Assembly: GCF_014196515.1 (NCBI RefSeq)
Contig: NZ_JACIDV010000004.1
Coordinates: 248,001 to 312,000 of the forward strand
Direction: 5' to 3'
Source of the DNA: Rhizobium skierniewicense
GTDB lineage: Bacteria > Pseudomonadota > Alphaproteobacteria > Rhizobiales > Rhizobiaceae
Length of the DNA: 64,000 nucleotides
Part shown: one piece after another, positions 50,365-58,040 of the stretch
Layout of the letters: each line of letters starts with the position of its first letter
How positions within the stretch are numbered: position 1 is the stretch's first letter
Notes under the pieces: generated by a model
The model's database searches: none
What the model was told of the DNA's origin: nothing
What the model saw: the letters and a program-made list of their open reading frames with translations, nothing else
Position numbers and translations under genes: made by a program

Positions 50365-50383
50365 TGCGGTCGCAAGACCGCTT
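50365..50383 (+). terminator. Hairpin after the DUF2164 gene
   Basis: GCGGTC-GCAA-GACCGC, a 6-bp stem with a stable GNRA-type tetraloop, followed by TTGTCGTT. Weak U-tract. Confidence 0.5.
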
Positions 50384-50504
50384 GTCGTTGCGGGGTAACC
50401 TTAAGGATATGGTCAATGCTTACTGCCGCATTTCTCCAACGACGCGCCGAACCGATTGTGGAGGCTGGCGGCAAAACGTCCGGCAAAATTCTGCGGAATA
50501 CAAC

Positions 50505-51131
50505 TCAGTCGTTGAGAAGATCGCTGCTGTTGACGATGGAGACGCCCTTTGCTCGCATCGTAGCAATGGCTTTTCTGATTCCTTCAGGGTCGATGCCGCG
50601 GCTGGCGTCTTCGATGAAGCGAACCTTGACGTCCGGTAGCATCTCCACAGCATCCAGGGCCGAGAAGCTGACGCAATAGTCCGTCGCCAGCCCGCAAACG
50701 TCGAGCACAGTGACACCCTGCCGCTCCAGATATTCAGAAAGACCTGTCGTGGCGAACTGGTCGTTATCGCGAAACGCCGAGTAGCTATCGACGGCCGGAT
50801 TTTCACCTTTTTGCTGAATGTAATCGAAGGTGTCCGTGTTCAGGTCCGGATGAAACTCGGCATCTGACGTTTCCTGTACGCAATGGTCAGGCCACAACAC
50901 CTGCGGTTTTCCAGAGAGTTCACCCATCTCGAAAGGGTGTTTGCCGGGGTGCTGGGAGGCAAAGCTGCCGTGATTTGCGGGGTGCCAATCCTGCGAGGCA
51001 ACGATGAGGTCGTAGCCGCCATTGTCGATCAGAGCATTGGCAATCGGGACGATCTTGTCTCCATCCGCCACAGCGAGATGTCCTCCGGGGCAGAACCCGT
51101 TCTGTATGTCGACCAGCAGCAGCGCCTTCAT
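50505..51131 (-). CDS. pncA: Nicotinamidase/pyrazinamidase PncA
   Basis: 208 residues. It hydrolyses nicotinamide to nicotinate in NAD salvage. Catalytic triad Asp8, Lys108 and Cys153 (GLATDYCV) and metal ligands Asp48, His50 (QDWH) and His83 (WPDHC) are all present. The ATG at 51131 has AGGAGAG upstream. Confidence 0.93.
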   Translation of the reverse strand: MKALLLVDIQNGFCPGGHLAVADGDKIVPIANALIDNGGYDLIVASQDWHPANHGSFASQHPGKHPFEMGELSGKPQVLWPDHCVQETSDAEFHPDLNTDTFDYIQQKGENPAVDSYSAFRDNDQFATTGLSEYLERQGVTVLDVCGLATDYCVSFSALDAVEMLPDVKVRFIEDASRGIDPEGIRKAIATMRAKGVSIVNSSDLLND

Positions 51132-51568
51132 TTTTCTCTCCTACGTGATATAACAAGGATGCCAAGCTAGGGGGCTGGTATCAAGTGGAAATCCATACGT
51201 CCATGACCGGGCGCCGGGTCTGCCGCAAACCCGCCGTATTTGTAGCTAATTTTCGGCCAAGTCGGCATTTAGGGGAGCAGGTGTCGGTGGGGAATCACGT
51301 ATATCCAGATCGAAATGTCTCGCCAGTCTCTTAACCAGTCTCCGCGTCGTCTTGGCGTGGCCAATTGGCGGCAGAGAGTGCGAGAAAAGCATGCAAGCTT
51401 CAAAGAACTGCGTTTTCAGGGGACTTGTAAAGACTTTGGTTACCATAATTCGGCATGCTTCGAACCTGTCCGCACCAAAGCCGTCGCGCATCGCGCACAG
51501 CTTTTTGGGCATACACACTGTCGCCGGAATGTCCCGGTTTTGCGTAAACGGTTCGAGTAACGAGTATC
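51132..51568. other. 437-bp intergenic region, pncA / DUF2778 gene
   Basis: Divergent promoter region. Short ORFs on both strands (for example 51246-51518 minus) lack protein-like features. The stretch TTTGGTTACCATAATTC at about 51436-51452 is the most promoter-like sequence for the DUF2778 gene. No RNA structure was recognised. Confidence 0.4.
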
Positions 51569-52837
51569 ATGGCGTCATCAGTCGTGGCCTATAATGAGAC
51601 GCGCGTCGGCCGCGCTTCCCTCACCAAGAAACGCAAGGCGTCCGGCCTGCGTGGGCTTCCCGCTCTGATCAGCGGGGGGGTCGTCGCAAGTGTCTGCGCC
51701 ATGACGGCATTCGCTTCGCTTCATGGCATGGCACAAGCGTCGCATGGCACGCAGCCCTTCGACGTAAGGCTGGTGTCGCATCTGGACGGCCTGGAACACG
51801 GCGTGTTCGATAGTGCTGAGCGCAACGTTCACATTCGCAAATTCTCTCGCCTGTCCGATCATGGACAGAGCAGTCTCAAAGGCACCCGTCTTGCAGCCGA
51901 GCATCACATTGGTGCCAAGGCGTTTGCAGACCGTTTCGGTGCCGCAGCCGCCATCAATGCAAAGGGCCAGGCGACAATACAGGCCTTGGCTGCACTTCGC
52001 CCAGCCGCCATCGTTGATTCGGCACTTGGCCGCGAAACGGATAATCCGGAACTTGCCATGCTGGAAACGCAGGCGAAGGAACACCCGGCATTCGAAGTCG
52101 CGCTGGGCAAGCCACAGACGACGACAGACGACGAAATCGATCTGCTGCCGGAAACCGTTCCATTGCCGAACTTCCGCCCTGAGATCGCGCGTGCCGTCGA
52201 TGTCGAGCCGACACCGCGTCCCGCCAGAATGTCGCTCGCCGAGAAACAGCTTGAGGCGCCAGCACCTGTCCCGGTTCAGCCACGTCCGGCAACCAACATG
52301 GTCGCGTTCGCTCGGCCTGACAATCCGATGCGTGAAACAAAGATGGATGCGGTTCCATGGCCTGATCGCGGTAACGGTACCGCCATTTATGATATTTCCG
52401 CAGGCGTGGTTCATCTGCCCAGTGGCGAGAAGCTTGAAGCCCATTCCGGTATCGGCAAGATGCGCGACAATCCCGATTTCGTGCATGTCAAAATGCGCGG
52501 AGCCACGCCGCCTTCGAGCTATAAGCTGACGATGCGTGAATCGCTCTTCCACGGTGTCGAGGCCATTCGCCTGACGCCGGAAAGCGGTGTCAATCCGCAC
52601 GGCCGCAACGGTCTTCTGGCACACACCTACATGCTGGCCCGTCGTGGCGAGTCCAATGGCTGCGTCGTGTTCAAGGATTACTCGCGGTTCCTGGCCGCTT
52701 TCAAACGTGGTGAAGTCAAGCGTATCGTGGTCGTACCGAAACTGGCCGGGCGCCCGGCGATGACGGCCGGTGCCACCACGAACGGCAAAGGCAAGACGCT
52801 GTTCGGCATGTTCTCAAGTCGTGACACGGATTCGTGA
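51569..52837 (+). CDS. DUF2778 (L,D-transpeptidase-like) envelope protein
   Basis: 422 residues. An N-terminal basic stretch and one hydrophobic segment (about 31-50, ALISGGVVASVCAMTAFA) suggest a membrane anchor or signal; a long variable Pro/Ala-rich region to about 265 follows; the C-terminal domain (about 268-395) is DUF2778. It keeps a YkuD-like pattern: His352 (AHTYML) and Cys365 in ESNGCV. DUF2778 proteins include Tlde1-type enzymes that cut or exchange stem-peptide residues. It is likely to modify peptidoglycan, but no secretion or immunity gene is adjacent. Confidence 0.78.
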   Translation: MASSVVAYNETRVGRASLTKKRKASGLRGLPALISGGVVASVCAMTAFASLHGMAQASHGTQPFDVRLVSHLDGLEHGVFDSAERNVHIRKFSRLSDHGQSSLKGTRLAAEHHIGAKAFADRFGAAAAINAKGQATIQALAALRPAAIVDSALGRETDNPELAMLETQAKEHPAFEVALGKPQTTTDDEIDLLPETVPLPNFRPEIARAVDVEPTPRPARMSLAEKQLEAPAPVPVQPRPATNMVAFARPDNPMRETKMDAVPWPDRGNGTAIYDISAGVVHLPSGEKLEAHSGIGKMRDNPDFVHVKMRGATPPSSYKLTMRESLFHGVEAIRLTPESGVNPHGRNGLLAHTYMLARRGESNGCVVFKDYSRFLAAFKRGEVKRIVVVPKLAGRPAMTAGATTNGKGKTLFGMFSSRDTDS

Positions 52838-52843
52838 CCTCGA

Positions 52844-53266
52844 CTATCTTCTGCGCTGTGTCAGCATCATTCCTCCGAGAATGAGCAATATGCCGGCTGC
52901 GCTGGCCCATAGGTCCGGTGGCTGATCGCTGAAGAGATCAAGCAACACGCCGGATACCATCTGACCGCTGATGACGAGAAGCGCCGTGTTGACGGCGCCG
53001 ATGCGCGGAATAAGCCAGCTTCCCGATGCAATGAAGACGACACCGATGGGCCCGCCGACAAAGGCGTACCAGGGGGCATCGGTGATACCTTCCGGCCACA
53101 GACCGCCCAGCGTGAGACCCAATGCGGTCAGCACAATAAAACCGACGATATGGTTCCAGAAGGATGCGATCAGTGGCGAGTTCGACAGGCTGAGCCGACC
53201 GTTGATCTGGCGGCTGACCGAGACGAACAAGCCTCCGGCGAAGGCCATGGCGATCCAGAGCGTCAT
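52844..53266 (-). CDS. DMT-superfamily small permease (DUF606/YdcZ), second subunit
   Basis: 140 residues with about five membrane helices, DUF606 type. LFVSVSRQINGRLSLS and GLLLLGG-like ends match the family. Overlaps the upstream partner by ATGA; such pairs probably form heterodimers. Substrate unknown. Confidence 0.8.
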   Translation of the reverse strand: MTLWIAMAFAGGLFVSVSRQINGRLSLSNSPLIASFWNHIVGFIVLTALGLTLGGLWPEGITDAPWYAFVGGPIGVVFIASGSWLIPRIGAVNTALLVISGQMVSGVLLDLFSDQPPDLWASAAGILLILGGMMLTQRRR

Positions 53267-53745
53267 GCGGACCTCCCCACGAGAATGATGAGCGTGCTAC
53301 CACCGAGGATCAAAGCAACAGCGCATAGGTCGGTCAGATCGGGTCTGCGTTTTGGCAAGCCGAACAATCCCCAGAGATCAGCGATCAGGCTGAAGATGAC
53401 CTGACCGCCAAGCCCCAGCGCGATCGTGCCGGAGAGGGCGAGCGGCGAATTGACGGCCGTCGATGTCAGCATCACGATGGCTGCGCTGAACACGCCGCCG
53501 CAATAGGCCCAAACCGGCGCCTTGGGCCGCGCCTGCTTTCCACCAGCAGGTTTTTTGTAGAGGATCGCCAGATAGAGGATCGCCGCCAGGGTTCCGGTTC
53601 CATGCGCCGTCCAGGATGAGAATAGCGCATTGCCGTAAAGGGCGAGCATTCCATTGAAGTGGACCATCAGGGTCAAGAGGCACCCACTTGCAAACGCCGC
53701 GACGATATGGAGCGGGTTCAGCCGGGTGGAGGTATTGTTGGTCAT
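53263..53745 (-). CDS. DMT-superfamily small permease (DUF606/YdcZ), first subunit
   Basis: 160 residues, about five membrane helices. FASGCLLTLMVHFNGMLALYGNALFSSWTAHGTGT is a DUF606 signature. Its end overlaps the second subunit, so the two are translated as a pair; the lengths are normal for the family, so this is not a split gene. ATG 53745 (MTNNTSTRL) was chosen; the frame is open upstream and no strong ribosome site is seen. Confidence 0.78.
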   Translation of the reverse strand: MTNNTSTRLNPLHIVAAFASGCLLTLMVHFNGMLALYGNALFSSWTAHGTGTLAAILYLAILYKKPAGGKQARPKAPVWAYCGGVFSAAIVMLTSTAVNSPLALSGTIALGLGGQVIFSLIADLWGLFGLPKRRPDLTDLCAVALILGGSTLIILVGRSA

Positions 53746-53887
53746 GATACGCCGAATGCTGAGACTGTGATTCAGCTCTATCCGATATGCCCTTGAAGCG
53801 AAATTGATTTTCCTTGAAGCATGCACTCGGTGTTTCGCGCTGCAGCATTACATGGGAACCAAAATCGTCTTGGATGGTTATCTGGCC

Positions 53888-54019
53888 ATGAAGAAAACAA
53901 CCCGCAAACCACTGAACCGCATGACGATTTTCGTCATCTCTATTTTCATTCTCGCCATCGTGGTGGCCGCTGTGTACCTGATCGGCTTTACACCGGGCGA
54001 GACACCCATAGCGCAATAA
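53888..54019 (+). CDS. Small single-pass membrane protein (43 residues)
   Basis: A short gene with a basic N-terminus (MKKTTRKPLNRM), one strong membrane helix (TIFVISIFILAIVVAAVYLIG, about 13-33) and a short tail FTPGETPIAQ, giving an N-in topology by the positive-inside rule. Other in-frame ATGs (53804, 53852) would add an unlikely leader. Function unknown. It lies between the DMT pair and the helicase gene. Confidence 0.55.
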   Translation: MKKTTRKPLNRMTIFVISIFILAIVVAAVYLIGFTPGETPIAQ

Positions 54020-54036
54020 ATTGGTGTGACGTTATA

Positions 54037-54070
54037 GAGGTAGCGTCCAGCCAACGGCCAGCGCTACCTC
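54037..54070. terminator. Hairpin between the small membrane gene and uvrD
   Basis: GAGGTAGCG and CGCTACCTC, a perfect 9-bp stem around a 16-nt loop, between convergent genes. No U-tract. Confidence 0.5.
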
Positions 54071-54099
54071 AAACACGAAGGCGCATGAAGCAGGCCGCG

Positions 54100-56580
54100 T
54101 TAGCCTGATTTCTCAGCCCGCTCTACGAACCCATCCAAAACCCGCTTCTGTCCAGCGCGGTCGAAATCGATCGTGAGTTTGTTTCCTTCGACGCTGGCGA
54201 CATTTCCGTTGCCGAACTTCATGTGAAAGACGCGGTCGCCAACGAAAAATTTTGATGGCGTGTCGGCCACGGATTTTGCAACGAGTTCACCATCGATCGT
54301 GCGGCTTTTCGGGCCGCTCTCGCCATAACCGATCCTGTCCACAGAATGGCCGGAGCGGCTTCCCCAATTGTCGCGGGTCGCGTCGGACTTGTTGGCCTGT
54401 GCGCGTTTCCAGCCGGGTGTTGAGTAATTGTTCGTGAAAGGATCCGCTGCATCGAAACGCGAATGGCCGTAGCCACCGCGCCCGCCATAACCGCCGTAGT
54501 TGCTGTCCGATGCAGAGACTTCGACATGGTTTGGCGGCAGCTCTTCCAGAAAGCGCGATGGGATCGTGGCCTGCCATAATCCGTGGATACGGCGGTTGGA
54601 GACAAACCAGATGTGGCAGCGGCGTTTCGCACGGGTGATGCCGACATAGGCCAGCCGACGTTCTTCTTCCAGACCCGAGCGGCCACCTTCATCCAGCGAG
54701 CGCTGGTGGGGAAACAGGCCTTCTTCCCAGCCGGGCAGAAACACGGTTTCAAATTCCAGCCCCTTAGCGGAGTGCAGCGTCATGATGGAGACGGCATCGA
54801 GCTCGGCGTTCTTTTCGGTGTCCATGACGAGCGCGACGTGCTCAAGGAAGCTGCGCATGCTCTCGTAGGCTTCCATCGAGCGGATAAGCTCTTTCAGGTT
54901 TTCCAGCCGGCCTGGACCTTCGGCGGTCTTGTCCGCCTGCCACATGGCGGTGTAGCCGCTTTCATCGAGGATTTGCTCGGCCAGCACCGTGTGCTCGGTG
55001 TTTTCCAACAGACCCTGCCAGCGACGAAAATCCTGGACGACGTCGAACAGCGCCTTGCGCGCCTTGGGCTTCAACTCGTCGGTTTCGATGATGTCTGCGG
55101 CGGCGGCCAGCATGGGAATGTCGCGGGCGCGCGCGTAATCATGCAGGTTGCGCACGGTGGTGTCGCCCAGACCACGCTTTGGCGTGTTGATGATGCGCTC
55201 GAAGGCCAGATCGTCTGCCGATTGGCAGACAAGGCGGAAATAGGCCAGCGCGTCGCGGATTTCCAGACGCTCATAGAATCGCGGACCGCCGATGACTCGG
55301 TAGTTCAAGCCCAGTGTCACGAAGCGGTCTTCGAATTCTCGCATCTGGAACGAGGCGCGCACGAGGATCGCCATGTTGTTGAGCGGATGCTTGGTGCGCT
55401 GAAGCTGTTCGATTTCCTCGCCGACGGCACGGGCTTCCTCTTCCGAATCCCATGCGGCGTGGACAACGACCTTTTCATCATCCGGTTCGGCGCGATCGGT
55501 GAACAGCGTCTTGCCGAGGCGACCTTCATTGTGGGCGATCAGATGACCGGCGGCACCGAGAATATGTTCGGTGGAGCGATAGTTGCGCTCCAGCTTGATG
55601 ACCTTTGCGCCGGGAAAATCCTTGTCGAAACGCAGGATATTGTCTACCTCGGCGCCGCGCCAGCCATAGATCGACTGGTCGTCATCACCCACGCAGCACA
55701 CGTTTTGCGGCTGGCCCTTAGAGCGCTGCGCCAGAAGCCGCAGCCACATATATTGGCAGGTATTGGTGTCCTGATACTCGTCCACCAGAATGTAGCGGAA
55801 CTTCTGATGGTACTCTTTCAGAATATCGGGGTGATTTCGGAAGATGGTGATGGGGTGAAGCAGCAGGTCGCCGAAATCGCAGGCGTTCAGCGTCTTTAGA
55901 CGTGCCTGATAGGCTGCGTAAAGCTCACGGCCCTTGCCATTGGCAAAGGCGCGGCTGTCGCCTTCCGGAATTTCCGGCGGTGTCAGGCCCTTGTTTTTCC
56001 AGCCGTCGATCATGCCGGCAAACTGTTTTGCAGGCCACCGCTTGTCATCCAGACCCTCGGCCTGGATGAGCTGTTTCAACAGGCGCACGACATCATCGGT
56101 ATCGAGAATGGTGAAATCGGATTTCAAACCCATCAATTCGGCATGGCGGCGCAGCAGTTTGACGCCGATGGAGTGGAAGGTGCCGAGCCATGGCATGCCT
56201 TCGACCGCGCCGCCGACGAGAACGCCGATACGTTCCTTCATTTCGCGCGCCGCTTTGTTGGTGAAGGTCACCGCGAGGATCTGGCTGGGATAGACCCGGC
56301 CGGTCGCGAGAATATGCGCGATACGCGTGGTCAGCACGCGCGTCTTGCCGGTGCCCGCACCCGCGAGAACCAGAACGGGCCCTTCCAGCGTTTCGACAGC
56401 TTCGCGCTGCTCGGGGTTGAGGCCGGAGAGGTAATCCGGTGCCGCGCGTCCCTGATCGCGGGCGGCCATGGCGCGCGCGGCAATTCCCAGACCGCCCGCC
56501 TGGTCAGAGGTTGCAGGTTGGCGGCGAGGCTCGGAAGGTTCTTCGTCGAAGAACGGCATATCGTCGAAACTATTGCTCAT
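54100..56580 (-). CDS. uvrD: UvrD/PcrA-type DNA helicase
   Basis: 826 residues, superfamily 1A. Walker A AGAGTGKT at 73-80, helicase motifs including LVDEYQDTN, GDDDQSIYGWRGA (motif III), LERNYRST (motif IV) and TLHSAKGLEFETVFLPG (motif V), VGITRAKRR (motif VI). A 100-residue Gly/Tyr-rich segment and a C-terminal Tudor-like domain follow (VGDRVFHMKFGNGNVASVEG). It unwinds DNA in nucleotide-excision and mismatch repair or removes RecA. ATG 56580 (MSNSFDDMPFFDEE) was preferred to TTG 56589. Confidence 0.93.
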   Translation of the reverse strand: MSNSFDDMPFFDEEPSEPRRQPATSDQAGGLGIAARAMAARDQGRAAPDYLSGLNPEQREAVETLEGPVLVLAGAGTGKTRVLTTRIAHILATGRVYPSQILAVTFTNKAAREMKERIGVLVGGAVEGMPWLGTFHSIGVKLLRRHAELMGLKSDFTILDTDDVVRLLKQLIQAEGLDDKRWPAKQFAGMIDGWKNKGLTPPEIPEGDSRAFANGKGRELYAAYQARLKTLNACDFGDLLLHPITIFRNHPDILKEYHQKFRYILVDEYQDTNTCQYMWLRLLAQRSKGQPQNVCCVGDDDQSIYGWRGAEVDNILRFDKDFPGAKVIKLERNYRSTEHILGAAGHLIAHNEGRLGKTLFTDRAEPDDEKVVVHAAWDSEEEARAVGEEIEQLQRTKHPLNNMAILVRASFQMREFEDRFVTLGLNYRVIGGPRFYERLEIRDALAYFRLVCQSADDLAFERIINTPKRGLGDTTVRNLHDYARARDIPMLAAAADIIETDELKPKARKALFDVVQDFRRWQGLLENTEHTVLAEQILDESGYTAMWQADKTAEGPGRLENLKELIRSMEAYESMRSFLEHVALVMDTEKNAELDAVSIMTLHSAKGLEFETVFLPGWEEGLFPHQRSLDEGGRSGLEEERRLAYVGITRAKRRCHIWFVSNRRIHGLWQATIPSRFLEELPPNHVEVSASDSNYGGYGGRGGYGHSRFDAADPFTNNYSTPGWKRAQANKSDATRDNWGSRSGHSVDRIGYGESGPKSRTIDGELVAKSVADTPSKFFVGDRVFHMKFGNGNVASVEGNKLTIDFDRAGQKRVLDGFVERAEKSG

Positions 56581-56885
56581 GAGGCCCAATGTAGTGATTC
56601 GGCGGTGAAAGGCCAGAACCGTGTTCTGCTTTTATTCCGGTATCAACCGGCAAAGCGCCCATTCCAAGGCATTTTCTATATTAGCGTTGCGTTAGTGCTC
56701 ATCGATGCGTCTATGAGAGGTTGCAAACGGGGCTATCGATAGAAAAGCGTCGTAAATTACCATTATGTAAGAAACGAATTTGTGCGTTGTGTTGTTTCAG
56801 GCAAGCACGGATACTGCGGGTAATTATGAGAGGGGCCGCAGTCTGTTGATCCGCGGTAGCGAAGAGTTTCACGTCGGAGAATTAT
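56581..56885. promoter_or_regulatory. Divergent region, uvrD / RND efflux genes
   Basis: About 300 bp. Contains the palindrome CTATCGATAG (56733-56742) and TTAC-N6-GTAA (56757-56770), either of which could be a repressor site for the efflux operon. No regulator gene is adjacent, and both are short enough to be chance. Confidence 0.3.
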
Positions 56886-58040
56886 ATGAAGGTTTGGAAG
56901 CAGGTCGGTGTCAGTCTGGCTGTTGTGGGTGCTGGCGTCTGTCTATGGGTGTTTATGTCGCCCGATGGCAGAAACGTGCTTGCGAAAGCGGGACTTGCGA
57001 GCCCTGAACAACCTGCGGCCAAAGCCGGTTCCGCACCCGCTGGCGGTGGGGCAGGGCGCGGACAGGGCGGTGGACGCGGCAATAGCGCCACCCTTGTTTC
57101 GATAGCGCCTGTCAAGGTGGGCACCATCAACGACCGACTGAACGCCATCGGCAATGGCGAGGCCATTCAGTCCGTGGTGGTGACGCCACAGGCATCCGGT
57201 CTGATTTCCGAAATCCTGGTTTCGTCAGGTCAGAGTGTCAAAAAAGGTGACGTGCTGGCGCGGCTCGACGATGACGAGCAGGTCATCGAGCGTGAGAAGG
57301 CACAGGTGTCTTTGAGAAGTGCCGTTGAGAAATCGACCTCGTACCGAAATCTGCGTTCCGTTGCACGGCTGGATGTGCTCGATGCGCAGATTGCCGAGGA
57401 AGCCGCCAAGCTTGCAGTCAGCACTGCCGAGCTGAATTTCAAGCGCCGAAACATCCTTGCGCCGATCGATGGTATCGCCGGGATTGTGGCGATTAATGTC
57501 GGCGACAATGCAACGACACAGACAAGCATCGTCAGCATTGATGACCGTTCGAAAATTCTCGTTAACTTCTGGGCACCCGAGCGCTTCACCACAGCCATCA
57601 AGGTCGGCATGCCAGTGGAAGCGACGTCGATTTCGCGTCCCGGCGAGACATTCAAGGGTAAGGTCGAAGCTGTCGACAACCGCGTTGATGAGGCGAGCCG
57701 CACCGTGCGCGTTCGTGCCGTGTTCGAGAATGCCAATGACGATCTGCGTGCAGGCATGTCCTTTGCCGTGACCATGGGATTTACCGGCGACAACTATCCC
57801 TCTGTCGATCCTCTGGCCGTGCAGTGGGATGCCGAAGGCTCCTATGTTTGGCGCGTGAAGGATGACAAATCGCACAAGGTTCGCGTTCAGGTCGTTCAGC
57901 GCAACCCGGATTCCGTTTTGGTCAAGGCCGAACTGGTCCAAGGCGAACCAATCGTTATCGAAGGTTTGCAGCGTGTGCGTGAGGGCGGCTCGGTCCGTAC
58001 TGCGGACCAGAAGAAGGCACCGGAGGTCGCCAGCCAATGA
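56886..58040 (+). CDS. RND efflux periplasmic adaptor (HlyD/MFP)
   Basis: 384 residues: a single N-terminal hydrophobic anchor (about 8-24), an unusual Gly/Arg/Gln-rich stretch at about 54-70, then lipoyl half-motifs (QASGLISEILVSSGQSVKKGDVLARLDD and the second NILAPIDGIAGIV), an alpha-hairpin and a beta-barrel. It bridges the inner-membrane pump to an outer-membrane channel. ATGA overlaps the pump gene, so they form an operon. No outer-membrane channel gene is in the window. GGAG precedes the ATG. Confidence 0.92.
   Translation: MKVWKQVGVSLAVVGAGVCLWVFMSPDGRNVLAKAGLASPEQPAAKAGSAPAGGGAGRGQGGGRGNSATLVSIAPVKVGTINDRLNAIGNGEAIQSVVVTPQASGLISEILVSSGQSVKKGDVLARLDDDEQVIEREKAQVSLRSAVEKSTSYRNLRSVARLDVLDAQIAEEAAKLAVSTAELNFKRRNILAPIDGIAGIVAINVGDNATTQTSIVSIDDRSKILVNFWAPERFTTAIKVGMPVEATSISRPGETFKGKVEAVDNRVDEASRTVRVRAVFENANDDLRAGMSFAVTMGFTGDNYPSVDPLAVQWDAEGSYVWRVKDDKSHKVRVQVVQRNPDSVLVKAELVQGEPIVIEGLQRVREGGSVRTADQKKAPEVASQ

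Noticed and set aside
53263-53745. DMT pair as a frameshifted single gene
   Set aside because: Both parts have the usual length of DUF606 proteins, each with its own start, and overlap as ATGA.
54583-55899. 438-codon plus-strand ORF inside uvrD
   Set aside because: Antisense to a helicase gene with all motifs intact; the product has no family-like pattern. High GC lengthens such shadow frames.
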